64,000 nt of DNA. Origin: UBA685 sp049889495 (GTDB lineage: Bacteria; Pseudomonadota; Alphaproteobacteria; Puniceispirillales; Puniceispirillaceae). Positions 8,667-17,200 of the stretch are shown here, one piece after another. The DNA lies in the NCBI GenBank assembly GCA_049889495.1, contig JBMHDH010000002.1, positions 19,833 to 83,832 on the forward strand, read 5' to 3'. A program made the position numbers and the translations under genes. The notes below the pieces were generated by a model. It had not been told where the DNA came from, ran no database searches, and saw nothing but the letters and a program-made list of their open reading frames with translations. Numbering within the stretch: the first letter of the stretch is position 1; the number at the start of each line of letters is the position of its first letter.

Positions 8667-9725
8667 ATGTCAGTGAAGCCCATCCCATCTGATCATCCAA
8701 AATGGCCACGCTATGCCAAAACAGGGTTGCTTTTGGTCAATCTTGGAACGCCTGATGGCACAGACACCCCATCGATGCGCCGTTATTTGAAAGAATTCTT
8801 ATCTGATAAACGCGTCATTGAGGTGCCACGCCTTTTATGGTGGCTGATCTTGAATCTGATTATCTTGAATGTGCGTCCTAGAAAATCTGGTGATGCCTAT
8901 GCCAGCATCTGGCTTGATGATGAGGATGGCTCGCCATTGCGTAAATATACAAGATTACAAGCCGAAGAAATGGCACGACGCTTTGGTGCGAAAAATGATG
9001 CGCGTGATGATTTGATGGTTGATTATGCGATGCGCTATGGCAACCCGTCCATCGCCTCGCGCCTTGATAAGATGAAAGAAGCTGGCTGTAATCAATTTGT
9101 GATTATCCCGCTTTATCCGCAATATGCGGCGTCCACAACAGCGACCGTGAATGATGAAGTTTTCAAATGGGCCATGGCACAGCGTTGGATGCCTGCTATT
9201 CGCACCGCACCGCCATGGCATGACCACCCTGTTTATATCAAAGCCTTGGCTGATAGTTTCCGTGATTTTGAAAAAGCAAATGACACACCAGATATCTTGC
9301 AATTATCCTTTCATGGCATTCCGCAACGCTATTTTGCGCAAGGCGACCCCTATCACTGTCATTGTATGAAAACAGCGCGTTTGGTGCGTGAAGAATTACA
9401 ATGGCCAGAAGATAAATTCATGGTCACATTCCAATCACGATTTGGATCAGAACCATGGCTTCAGCCTTATACAGATGTGACATTAGAAGAGCTGGGAGAA
9501 GCCAAAACAGGGCATTTGGCATTAATGGCACCAGGCTTTTCATCTGACTGCCTAGAAACGCTGGAAGAGCTTGCGATTGAAGGGGAAGAAAGCTTTCATG
9601 AAGCAGGTGGCGGGAAATTTGATTATATCCCTTGTTTGAACGCTGGTGATCATGGCATGGCTGTGATCGAACAAATTGCTAGAGAAAATCTAAGTGGCTG
9701 GGTTGATTTGCCAAAGCAAAAATAA
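8667..9725 (+). CDS. hemH: Ferrochelatase
   Basis: A 352-residue ferrochelatase inserting Fe2+ into protoporphyrin IX. It shows LLLVNLGTPDGTDT at the N-terminus, the catalytic His in LSFHGIPQRY, the metal-site region FQSRFGSEPWLQPYT and the acidic DCLETLEELAIEG segment. Full length for the family, with no extra transmembrane tail. ATG 8667 follows a gagaga purine stretch. It lies downstream of hemA with its own 180-bp leader, then a small hairpin and tRNA-Gly. It acts at the cytoplasmic face of the membrane. Confidence 0.95.
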   Translation: MSVKPIPSDHPKWPRYAKTGLLLVNLGTPDGTDTPSMRRYLKEFLSDKRVIEVPRLLWWLILNLIILNVRPRKSGDAYASIWLDDEDGSPLRKYTRLQAEEMARRFGAKNDARDDLMVDYAMRYGNPSIASRLDKMKEAGCNQFVIIPLYPQYAASTTATVNDEVFKWAMAQRWMPAIRTAPPWHDHPVYIKALADSFRDFEKANDTPDILQLSFHGIPQRYFAQGDPYHCHCMKTARLVREELQWPEDKFMVTFQSRFGSEPWLQPYTDVTLEELGEAKTGHLALMAPGFSSDCLETLEELAIEGEESFHEAGGGKFDYIPCLNAGDHGMAVIEQIARENLSGWVDLPKQK

Positions 9726-9731
9726 CGTCAC

Positions 9732-9767
9732 CCTCTTTGATAACAGGTGTGATAAGAGGCTTTTAAA
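9732..9767 (+). terminator. Weak intrinsic terminator after hemH
   Basis: The inverted repeat cctctt / aagagg (9732-9737, 9754-9759) is followed by cttttaaat, 6 bp after the hemH stop. Confidence 0.4.
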
Positions 9768-9809
9768 TCATCCTTAGCTATGTTAGATCATGAGCAAAGC
9801 AGGTAATGA

Positions 9810-9883
9810 GCGGCTGTGGTGTAGTGGTAGCACAAAAGCCTTCCAAGCTTTTAGGGCCAGTTCAAGTCTGGTCAGCCGCTCCA
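9810..9883 (+). tRNA. tRNA-Gly (anticodon UCC)
   Basis: The cloverleaf folds fully: acceptor gcggctg / cagccgc, D-arm with gtagtggtagcac, anticodon stem aaagc/gcttt around the loop cttccaa (anticodon TCC), 4-nt variable loop, and T-arm gccag-ttcaagt-ctggt. The 3' CCA is encoded. Confidence 0.97.
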
Positions 9884-9926
9884 GCTTTACCAGTCTTCTC
9901 CTATATTTCTATCACCACTCTTTTTA

Positions 9927-11234
9927 TCACCGCGCACATTGTTTAAAAAACCGCGCTGGATCATAAGGTGTTAAATCCTCATTTGGGTGTTGACCTGTTG
10001 CCAATTGCGCCAGCCATTTGCCTGTCTTCGCCCCGCCTGTTAAACCAATATGATGATGACCAAACCCCATAAACAGCCCTCTGATTTGGGGGCTTTCTCC
10101 AATCATTGGCAAAGAATCAGGTAAAACAGGTCGAAATCCCATCCATTGTGTTTCATGACCCCAGCGCAACTCTGGCAAAGCTGATTTCAGATGATGGCGA
10201 AGCAAGTCAAACGGGGCTTGTGATGGTCCCAACTCTATACCGCCAAATTCCAAGATACCTGCCAAGCGCAAACGCCCTTCCATGGGCGTGATCACAAATT
10301 GCCCCGCATCGATCAAAGCTGGTGAGCGCGGCATAAAGGATGGCTCCCATAAATCAATATGATAGCCGCGTTCGGTTTCAAGAGGCACGTTAACGCCTGT
10401 TTGTTTTGCAAGCTTTTCTGACCAAATGCCAGCGGTCAAAATAACGGCATCTGCCGCTATCGTGGCACTTTTGAGCCCAGCGCTTTTGGCCATAACACCT
10501 GTGACATGACCATTTTCTGTGAGGATCTCTTCGACCTCAGCCTTATGATAAGTCCCCCCTTCTTTGATAAATGCGGCATGTAACGCCGTTATATAAGCGT
10601 GCGGATCTGTAATCCTGCCATGATCAGGTAACTTCACTGCAAATGTGATATCTGGCCCATAATGGGGATCATAAGCCGCAATGTCTTGGCGGTGATATTC
10701 TTGCCACTGATAGCCATTATCTGAGCGCAATCGCCAGCTATTTTCCTGTTTATCAAATTGCCCTTTATGCTGATAAAGATACAAATAATCACTTGGTATA
10801 ATGAAATTTTCTGCGCCCGTGCCTTTAGCAAGTGCGAGATGTGCCTCAAGAGAATCGCTGATCAGCGGCGTTAAATGCTTTGCAATATAAGACGTCTTAG
10901 AAGCTGTGGCATGTGATAGATACCGCGCAAGCCAAGGCAGTAATTTGGGCAAATAACGCCATTTCAAAAATAAAGGCTCTGTTTTATCAAATAGCAAGCG
11001 CGGGGCATCCCGCAAAATACCTGGCGTGGTAACAGGCACAATCGCACAAGATGCCAAAACACCGCCATTACCAAAACTGGCCCCTTCTGCAGGGCCTTCT
11101 TTATCAATTAAGATCACATGATGACCCATACGCTGTGCCTCAAGCGCAGCTGAAACCCCATTGATGCCAGCCCCAATAATAAGAATGGTTTTTGGCCTAT
11201 TGGTTTTTGAAGATTTGTGATATGCCTCTCGCAT
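9927..11234 (-). CDS. FAD-dependent D-amino-acid dehydrogenase-like oxidoreductase (DadA family)
   Basis: A 435-residue DAO/DadA-family flavoprotein. The Rossmann dinucleotide motif IGAGINGVSAALEAQ lies near the N-terminus, followed by the flavin-contact segment GASFGNGGVLASC. It ends with the substrate-domain motif WMGFRPVLPDSLPMIG and GFGHHHIGLTGGAKTG, which close the FAD site. These are features of enzymes that oxidise D-amino acids or related amines and pass electrons to the membrane. ATG 11234 is used because it sits after an AAGGGG ribosome-binding site. It is transcribed alone, convergent with the tRNA-Gly gene and divergent from cvpA. No transporter or racemase is adjacent, so the substrate cannot be assigned; opine or sarcosine oxidation is possible. 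Confidence 0.75.
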   Translation of the reverse strand: MREAYHKSSKTNRPKTILIIGAGINGVSAALEAQRMGHHVILIDKEGPAEGASFGNGGVLASCAIVPVTTPGILRDAPRLLFDKTEPLFLKWRYLPKLLPWLARYLSHATASKTSYIAKHLTPLISDSLEAHLALAKGTGAENFIIPSDYLYLYQHKGQFDKQENSWRLRSDNGYQWQEYHRQDIAAYDPHYGPDITFAVKLPDHGRITDPHAYITALHAAFIKEGGTYHKAEVEEILTENGHVTGVMAKSAGLKSATIAADAVILTAGIWSEKLAKQTGVNVPLETERGYHIDLWEPSFMPRSPALIDAGQFVITPMEGRLRLAGILEFGGIELGPSQAPFDLLRHHLKSALPELRWGHETQWMGFRPVLPDSLPMIGESPQIRGLFMGFGHHHIGLTGGAKTGKWLAQLATGQHPNEDLTPYDPARFFKQCAR

Positions 11235-11382
11235 CAACAAAAGAAACCCCTTAAACACAATTCATTGACCACTCATAAAGACTGGCATCAGATAACACCC
11301 TATTTGAAGGTGGCTTTATCAGATAGTCAATTTCTTTACTTGTGTTTTATGGTATAGCTTTGGCCAGCGATGATTTGAGTGC

Positions 11383-12168
11383 ATGATGTTTGATATTTTG
11401 ATCCTATGTTATTTAGCGATCGGCGCGGGGCTTGGGCTCTGGCGCGGGGCTTATGCCAGCCTTGTGGTGATGTTATCTGCCTATATCCCGATGCTGGTTT
11501 TGATCTATTATTATGATCATATCGCTGGCTATATCTCTGATGTATTGTCCAATTCGCAAGATGGCCTGACCGCTGGCCTTGCTGGCTTAGGGGCTTTCAG
11601 CGGCTTAATCGCAGTCGCAGGCGCATTTGGCGCAGTGATATTTGGCACACGCATCTTGTTGCGCATCTTATCTGTGGGTGAGATATCAAAAGCAGATCGG
11701 ATGGTCGGTGCGGTAATCGGTTTTTTCTTTCACAATATCACGGCCACTCTTTTATTCTTCTTGATCTATACCGCCATCCCTGCTGTGACGGCTGATTTTG
11801 TGCGCGGCTCTTATTGGCTAAAGGCATTGCGGCCTATGCATTTTGCCGCCTATCCGCTTTATCTTGATCTATTGGAATATCGCACAGCCAGATTATCGCG
11901 CTCTATTGCTGAAAATGGCATTGCCAGCACCTTGGTGGGCGGCATCACATTAAATGACATAAATCAAGGTTTGGGATTTGATAACCCAAGCCTGGCAGAA
12001 ACAGGCAAAGCTTTGCAAAAATTGGTTGAAACAATTGATTTGCAGGAAATGAACCAGCTTTTGGATCAAGCAAAGGATCAGAACTTATCGCCAGAAGAGA
12101 TTGACCGCGCCATCACCCAAGAGCAAGCAGCGCGGTTATCTGTCATTGAAAGCCAATTGGCGCAATAG
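11383..12168 (+). CDS. CvpA family membrane protein
   Basis: A 261-residue protein whose N-terminal 160 residues hold four hydrophobic segments in the CvpA order (FDILILCYLAIGAGLGLWRG opens helix 1; GAVIGFFFHNITATLLFFLI is in helix 4). CvpA proteins affect colicin V export, envelope homeostasis and biofilm growth; the biochemical role is unsettled. The cytoplasmic C-terminal 90 residues are polar and helical. In many bacteria cvpA precedes purF; here it stands alone, convergent with msrA. Confidence 0.8.
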   Translation: MMFDILILCYLAIGAGLGLWRGAYASLVVMLSAYIPMLVLIYYYDHIAGYISDVLSNSQDGLTAGLAGLGAFSGLIAVAGAFGAVIFGTRILLRILSVGEISKADRMVGAVIGFFFHNITATLLFFLIYTAIPAVTADFVRGSYWLKALRPMHFAAYPLYLDLLEYRTARLSRSIAENGIASTLVGGITLNDINQGLGFDNPSLAETGKALQKLVETIDLQEMNQLLDQAKDQNLSPEEIDRAITQEQAARLSVIESQLAQ

Positions 12169-12211
12169 TGATCTAAGATAGCGTGATAGGCTGATAAGAC
12201 CCGATCATTGA

Positions 12212-12835
12212 TCAGCCATTATTTAATTGTGATACACGCCTGTCACGCCCACAACTGCTGCGATAAAATTTATAGCGAAGCTTATTCTTCAGATAATAAT
12301 CCTGATGATATTTTTCAGCTGACCAAAATTTCACCTCACCTTCAACAGGCACCACTGATGTTGCAGGCGCTAATCTCTCGGCAATCTGACGTTGGGTGTC
12401 ATTTTTGACATGAATCACAGGGGTATAGGCGCGACCTCGGTCACAAAATTGCCCTTCATTATCTTCATAATCCACAAGGGCATAATAATGTGAGATCAGC
12501 TGATCAAAGGTGATGGCGTCAGGATCATAATAGATTTTGACGACTTCCCTATGGCCAGGATGACTTTGATAGGTTGGGTTCAGCTTATCGCCGCCCGCAT
12601 AACCTGAGACAACTTCATAAATGGCATCAAGCGTTTCAAAATCTTTTTCGATACACCAAAAACAACCGCCGCCAACCACAAGGCTTTCTGCTTTTGCTGG
12701 GACATTTTCGGCAAAATCACCATAATCAGAACCTGCTTTGACCTGTCCTGTGATCGCTATCAGAGATAAAATAGATAAGATAACAGCGCTGCTTTTCAGC
12801 AAAAAAGACATGCCTTTGATTTGTTTTATGACCAT
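12212..12835 (-). CDS. msrA: Exported peptide methionine sulfoxide reductase A
   Basis: A 207-residue MsrA that reduces methionine-S-sulfoxide in proteins. The active site is GGGCFWC with catalytic Cys58; a candidate recycling cysteine lies near the C-terminus (YRSSCGRD). A hydrophobic N-terminus (about residues 10-34, ending ITGQVKAG) looks like a Sec signal peptide, so it probably repairs periplasmic proteins. ATG 12835 is supported by an AAGGAG site 9 nt upstream. No msrB is adjacent. The gene is convergent with cvpA, with 43 bp between the stops. Confidence 0.92.
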   Translation of the reverse strand: MVIKQIKGMSFLLKSSAVILSILSLIAITGQVKAGSDYGDFAENVPAKAESLVVGGGCFWCIEKDFETLDAIYEVVSGYAGGDKLNPTYQSHPGHREVVKIYYDPDAITFDQLISHYYALVDYEDNEGQFCDRGRAYTPVIHVKNDTQRQIAERLAPATSVVPVEGEVKFWSAEKYHQDYYLKNKLRYKFYRSSCGRDRRVSQLNNG

Positions 12836-13208
12836 TAAGGTTTCTCCTTATTTTAGGTCTTGCTTCATAGCGGAATGAGATCACCACTTAATCATAAGAC
12901 ACCCTAACATTATCATCCGCCATTATGATCCGCTGATCTCGCAAGGCCGTTTGTTTCATCCTCTATCATGTGGGATAATTATGGTCATAATTGGCACAAT
13001 TAACCTTTAATTTGCCATAATTTTACCAGTTATTTCGACAATGATCTGGGATATATGCATAAAATTTAATCAATTTATAATTTTTTTGCCTATTTTTTAA
13101 TCTTTTTAAACAGCCCTATCTGAAATTCGCAAAATTCAGCAGATATCAAAATGAAGCGTGATACCACCGTTGCATAGTGATTTTTATTTTATTCATTGGG
13201 GAATAATC
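12836..13208. other. AT-rich divergent promoter region between msrA and amtB
   Basis: About 370 bp that are strongly AT-rich at 13020-13130. It should contain the divergent promoters of msrA and amtB. I looked for a sigma-54 -24/-12 element for amtB and found none convincing. The GGGGA ribosome-binding site of amtB lies at the right end. No RNA gene is seen. Confidence 0.4.
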
Positions 13209-14486
13209 ATGTTACGTAAAAGCCTTGCCATTTTGGCCATGGCAGTGATGATGCCATCATTTGCCTTTGCTGGCATTGATACTGGTGATACCGCGTGGAT
13301 CACCACTGCCACAGCTCTTGTATTATTTATGACGCTACCAGGTTTGGCCCTGTTTTACGCAGGCCTTGTACAGCCAAAAAATGTTGTGTCTGTCTTGATG
13401 CATCATTTTGCCATTGCTTGTCTTGCCTCATTATTATGGGTCATTGCTGGCTATTCGATCGCCTTTTCCGCTGGCGGCGCTTGGTTTGGCGACTTAAGCA
13501 ATTTGTTTATGTCACAGATCACAATGGAAAGTGAATCAGGCACCATTCCTGAATCTCTTTTTGCTGTCTTCCAGATGACATTTGCGATTATCACACCTGC
13601 GCTTGTCATTGGTGCTTATGTGGAACGCATGAAGTTTTCAGCAGTCTTGCTATTTTCTGGTGCGTGGCTTTTGATCGTCTATGCCCCTGTTACCCATTGG
13701 ATTTGGGGCGGTGGCATCATGGCTGGCTGGGGCGTTCTTGATTTTGCAGGCGGCATCGTTGTTCACGCCACCGCTGGGACTGCCGCACTAATCGTCGCTG
13801 TTGTCTTGGGCAAGCGTCGTAACTTCCCTCATGCCGTTCAGCCCCCACACAGCCCTATTTTGACGATGATTGGTGCCTCAATGCTTTGGGTTGGCTGGTT
13901 TGGCTTTAATGGTGGTTCCGCGCTAGGGGCAGGCCAAGGCGCTGCTATGGCGATCATGGTAACACATATTTCAGCGGCCGTTGCCTCTTTGGTATGGATG
14001 TTCATTGAATGGCGTCGTTTTGGTCGTCCTTCATTGGTCGGCATGGTCACAGGCATGGTCGCCGGCCTAGCAACTGTTACACCTGCATCAGGCTTTATCG
14101 GCATCCCAGGCGGGATTATTTTGGGCCTAGCTGGTGGTTATATCTGTTACGTGGCGGTTGATTTCATCCGCGGCAAGCTTCAGATTGACGATTCGCTTGA
14201 TGTGTTTGCTGTCCATGGTGTTGGCGGTATTCTTGGCTCTCTTTTGGTGGCGGTTTTGGCATCTGAAACATTCTCTGGCGTTGGCCTTGGTGATGTGACA
14301 ATGGGTGCGCAATTCATGGTTCAGCTGGCATCTGTTGCCATCACAGTGGTCTGGACAGGCATTGCAAGTTACGTCATCTTAAAAATAGCTGGTGCAATGA
14401 CAGGCGGCATTCGCGTTGATGAAGACCAAGAAATTGAAGGTCTTGATCTCTCATCACATGGTGAACGCGCCTATCATTCCCACTAA
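13209..14486 (+). CDS. amtB: Ammonium transporter
   Basis: A 425-residue Amt/Rh-family channel conducting NH3/NH4+ across the inner membrane. It begins with a cleavable signal peptide (ending SFAFAG), as in E. coli AmtB, and has eleven hydrophobic segments. Both pore histidines are seen, in GGIVVHATAGTAAL and VFAVHGVGGILG. ATG 13209 was chosen over an upstream in-frame codon because of the ribosome-binding site GGGGA and the clean signal peptide. A PII gene follows 35 bp downstream, which is the partner that blocks the channel in nitrogen sufficiency. The order amtB-PII is the reverse of the usual glnK-amtB arrangement. Confidence 0.96.
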   Translation: MLRKSLAILAMAVMMPSFAFAGIDTGDTAWITTATALVLFMTLPGLALFYAGLVQPKNVVSVLMHHFAIACLASLLWVIAGYSIAFSAGGAWFGDLSNLFMSQITMESESGTIPESLFAVFQMTFAIITPALVIGAYVERMKFSAVLLFSGAWLLIVYAPVTHWIWGGGIMAGWGVLDFAGGIVVHATAGTAALIVAVVLGKRRNFPHAVQPPHSPILTMIGASMLWVGWFGFNGGSALGAGQGAAMAIMVTHISAAVASLVWMFIEWRRFGRPSLVGMVTGMVAGLATVTPASGFIGIPGGIILGLAGGYICYVAVDFIRGKLQIDDSLDVFAVHGVGGILGSLLVAVLASETFSGVGLGDVTMGAQFMVQLASVAITVVWTGIASYVILKIAGAMTGGIRVDEDQEIEGLDLSSHGERAYHSH

Positions 14487-14521
14487 GTGATCTGACAACA
14501 GGACAAAGGAAGAAACGCAAA

Positions 14522-14863
14522 ATGAAATATATCATTGCCATTATTAAGCCCTTTAAACTTGACGATGTCAGAGAAGCCTTAATGGGTTTGGGTGTTGAAG
14601 GCCTTACCGTCTCTGAGGTGAAAGGGTTTGGACGCCAACGTGGCCAAACAGAAATCTATCGTGGTGCAGAATATGCCGTGGCATTCGTGCCAAAGATTAA
14701 ATTGGAAATCGCTTGCAAAGGTGATGAAGCAGATAAAATCGTGGAAACACTGAAAGACGCAGCATCAACTGATAAAATCGGCGATGGTAAAATCTTTGTG
14801 ATGGATCTGGAACAAGCCATGCGCATCAGAACAGGTGAAACAGATGATGAAGCGTTAAGCTAA
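14522..14863 (+). CDS. glnK: Nitrogen regulatory protein PII
   Basis: A 113-residue PII signal protein that senses ATP/ADP and 2-oxoglutarate and reports glutamine through uridylylation. The T-loop is intact with Tyr51 (YRGAEYAVAF), and the B-loop segment GDGKIFVMDLEQAMRIRTGE is present. Because it lies 35 bp behind amtB it is most likely the GlnK-type PII that docks on AmtB; glnB is the alternative name, since no glnA is adjacent. A strong convergent terminator follows. Confidence 0.93.
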   Translation: MKYIIAIIKPFKLDDVREALMGLGVEGLTVSEVKGFGRQRGQTEIYRGAEYAVAFVPKIKLEIACKGDEADKIVETLKDAASTDKIGDGKIFVMDLEQAMRIRTGETDDEALS

Positions 14864-14885
14864 GTCACATTACCTATCTTACCGT

Positions 14886-14939
14886 AAAGGGCTCTTGCCA
14901 CCTTGCCAATCTCATGGCGGGGTTACGCAAGGGCCCTTT
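14886..14939. terminator. Shared convergent terminator of amtB-glnK and the queuosine operon
   Basis: The arms aaagggctcttgc (14886-14898) and gcaagggcccttt (14927-14939) pair with one mismatch around a 28-nt loop. The right arm lies inside the last codons of queG, so the stop codon of queG sits in the loop. It can act in both directions. Confidence 0.6.
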
Positions 14940-16032
14940 GCCATTCTGCCTCTACGATCACTGAGGCATCAGGGCGATAATAAGGCCTCATATCATTTTC
15001 ATAGCAAGATAAAGCCCAAACAGCCATTGAACGAACCAATACCATATCAGATACAAGATAAGGTTTGATCAAAGGCACAAGGCTCTGATCATTGGCATTG
15101 CCAGCGGCAATCAAAACATTTCGCATGAAACGTTCAAACCCAGCACGGCGCACTGGCATTCCTGCAAAATGTGACCGAAAGGCTGGCTCATCCATCTGCA
15201 AAAGCTGTGAAAGCGGCAATAAAGCTGGTTCATGGCGGGGATGTAATTTTTGTTCACTTGCCAGCGAGGCAAATTTATTCCATGGGCAGATGGCTAAACA
15301 ATCATCACATCCAAAAATGCGATTGCCAATTGCGGCGCGGTAACGAACGTCAATCTGGCTTTTTTGTTCAATCGTCATATAGGAAATGCATTTGCGCGCA
15401 TCCAATTGATAGGGCCCTGCAAAAGCATTGGTCGGACAAATATCAAGGCAAGCGGTGCAATTGCCACAATGATCACTTATCGGCTGATCTGGGATAAGCG
15501 GTTTATCTAGCAGAATGGTACCCAAAAACAACCAAGACCCAAAGGTACGGCTGACAAGATTTGTGTGCTTTCCTTGCCAGCCAATACCAGCTTGCTGTGC
15601 AAGCGGCTTTTCCATCAAGGGCGCGGTATCAACAAAAACTTTTACGTGGCAATCAAATTTGGCCGCAACCTGCCCCGCCAATTGTTTTAATTTGCCTTTA
15701 ATGACCTCGTGATAATCTTTGCCTCTGGCATAAACCGAAATATTGCCCTTATCTGTCTCTTTCAGCGTCTCAAGCGGATTATGATCTGGGCCATAATTCA
15801 TGGCCAATAGGATGGCTGATTGCGCGTCTTCCCACATATGATCTGGTGAAGCGCGGCGGTCTTTCGTCTCTTCCATCCACGTCATTTCACCATGAAAATC
15901 TTGGTCAAGAAAGCTGACAAGCCGTGCGGCTATCTCATCTGGCAGGGTCGCAGTTGTAAAATAACAAGCATCAAAGCCAAGGGCCGAAGCCTTGCTTGTA
16001 ATCCAGTTTTTTGGATCGCTGTTTTTTGCCAT
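14923..16032 (-). CDS. queG: Epoxyqueuosine reductase
   Basis: A 369-residue cobalamin- and Fe-S-dependent enzyme performing the last step of queuosine synthesis in tRNA. Two [4Fe-4S] motifs are visible, HCGNCTACLDICPTNAF and GCDDCLAICPWNKF, after the N-terminal substrate/cobalamin domain (VFVDTAPLMEKPLAQQAGIG). A HEAT-like C-terminus follows. It is the last gene of queA-tgt-queG, starting 5 bp after tgt, so the three steps are co-transcribed. Cobalamin is required, so the cell must make or import B12. Confidence 0.95.
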   Translation of the reverse strand: MAKNSDPKNWITSKASALGFDACYFTTATLPDEIAARLVSFLDQDFHGEMTWMEETKDRRASPDHMWEDAQSAILLAMNYGPDHNPLETLKETDKGNISVYARGKDYHEVIKGKLKQLAGQVAAKFDCHVKVFVDTAPLMEKPLAQQAGIGWQGKHTNLVSRTFGSWLFLGTILLDKPLIPDQPISDHCGNCTACLDICPTNAFAGPYQLDARKCISYMTIEQKSQIDVRYRAAIGNRIFGCDDCLAICPWNKFASLASEQKLHPRHEPALLPLSQLLQMDEPAFRSHFAGMPVRRAGFERFMRNVLIAAGNANDQSLVPLIKPYLVSDMVLVRSMAVWALSCYENDMRPYYRPDASVIVEAEWQRALA

Positions 16033-16037
16033 CTATC

Positions 16038-17198
16038 CTATAAGGGCGGAATATCGCCCTCTGCCTGTGCGCTTTCGAAATCAGATTGAAATTGTTGGAA
16101 TGTGCCAGCTTCGATTGCGCGGCGCATCATTGCCATCAAATCTTGGTAATATTGCAGATTATGCCATGTCAAAAGCATCAGGCCTTGCACCTCATCTGCT
16201 TTGAATAAATGATGCAGATACGCACGGCTATAATGGGTACAGCCTGGGCAAGAACAGCCCTCATCAAGCGGGCGTTCATCTTCGTTATGGCGGGCATTTT
16301 TAATATTCACTGGACCGCGTCTGGTAAAGGCTTGGCCTGTGCGACCAGAACGCGTCGGCAAAACACAATCAAACATATCCACACCGCGCGCCACAGCCCC
16401 CACAAGATCAGATGGCTTACCAACCCCCATCAAATAGCGGGGCTTATGTGGCATCATCATAGGCGTTGTAAAATCAAGCGTATCGAACATCGCTTGCTGG
16501 CCTTCCCCAACGGCCAATCCGCCAATGGCATAGCCTTCAAAATCAAGCTCATGCAGTTTTTCAACTGATTCAGCGCGCAAATCTTCAAAAACAGATCCCT
16601 GCACAATGCCAAATTGCCCATAACCTTTGCGCGGCACAAAGGCGGCGCGAGAGCGTTTTGCCCACCGCATGGACAGCCGCATTGATTCAGCAGCCACCTC
16701 ATGAGTGGCAGGGTAAGGCGTGCATTCATCAAATGCCATGGTGATGGTGGCATCAAGCTTATGTTGGATATCTGTTGAAACCTCTGGGTTTAACAAATGT
16801 TTTGAGCCATCAAGATGTGATTTAAACGTCACCCCATCTTCGTCAATTTTACGCAAGGCCCCAAGAGACATCACTTGAAACCCGCCAGAATCTGTTAATA
16901 ACGGCTTGTACCAGCCCATCATTTTACGCACCCCGCCAAGCCGCGCCACACGATCTGCACCAGGGCGCAACATCAGATGATAGGTATTTGACAAGATGAT
17001 TTCAGCCCCTGTCGATGCCACAGATTGGGGCAACATTGCTTTGACAGATGCCGCGGTGCCAACTGGCATGAAGACAGGCGTTTGAATGGTACCCCATGCC
17101 GTCTTTACCTCGCCGCGACGCGCCGCGCCATCAGTGGTTTTCACTTCAAATCCAAAGTCATTTTCTGCTTCGGTTGGAAATGCGTTTCTTTCAAACAC
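16038..17198 (-). CDS. tgt: Queuine/preQ1 tRNA-guanine transglycosylase
   Basis: A 386-residue TIM-barrel enzyme exchanging guanine-34 for preQ1 in tRNAs with GUN anticodons. Landmarks: PVFMPVGTAASVKAM near the N-terminus, the catalytic region TDSGGFQVMSLG, the nucleophile loop near GVDMFDCVLPTRSGR, and the zinc site CSCPGCTHYSRAYLHHL. Its start follows the queA stop by 2 bp. The position between queA and queG fits its middle step in the pathway. Confidence 0.97.
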   Translation of the reverse strand: MFERNAFPTEAENDFGFEVKTTDGAARRGEVKTAWGTIQTPVFMPVGTAASVKAMLPQSVASTGAEIILSNTYHLMLRPGADRVARLGGVRKMMGWYKPLLTDSGGFQVMSLGALRKIDEDGVTFKSHLDGSKHLLNPEVSTDIQHKLDATITMAFDECTPYPATHEVAAESMRLSMRWAKRSRAAFVPRKGYGQFGIVQGSVFEDLRAESVEKLHELDFEGYAIGGLAVGEGQQAMFDTLDFTTPMMMPHKPRYLMGVGKPSDLVGAVARGVDMFDCVLPTRSGRTGQAFTRRGPVNIKNARHNEDERPLDEGCSCPGCTHYSRAYLHHLFKADEVQGLMLLTWHNLQYYQDLMAMMRRAIEAGTFQQFQSDFESAQAEGDIPPL

Positions 17199-17200
17199 CG

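Noticed and set aside
12988..13015. Sigma-54 promoter (ttggcacaatt...) upstream of amtB
   Set aside because: The -24-like TGGCAC is present, but the -12 position reads CC instead of GC at the required spacing.
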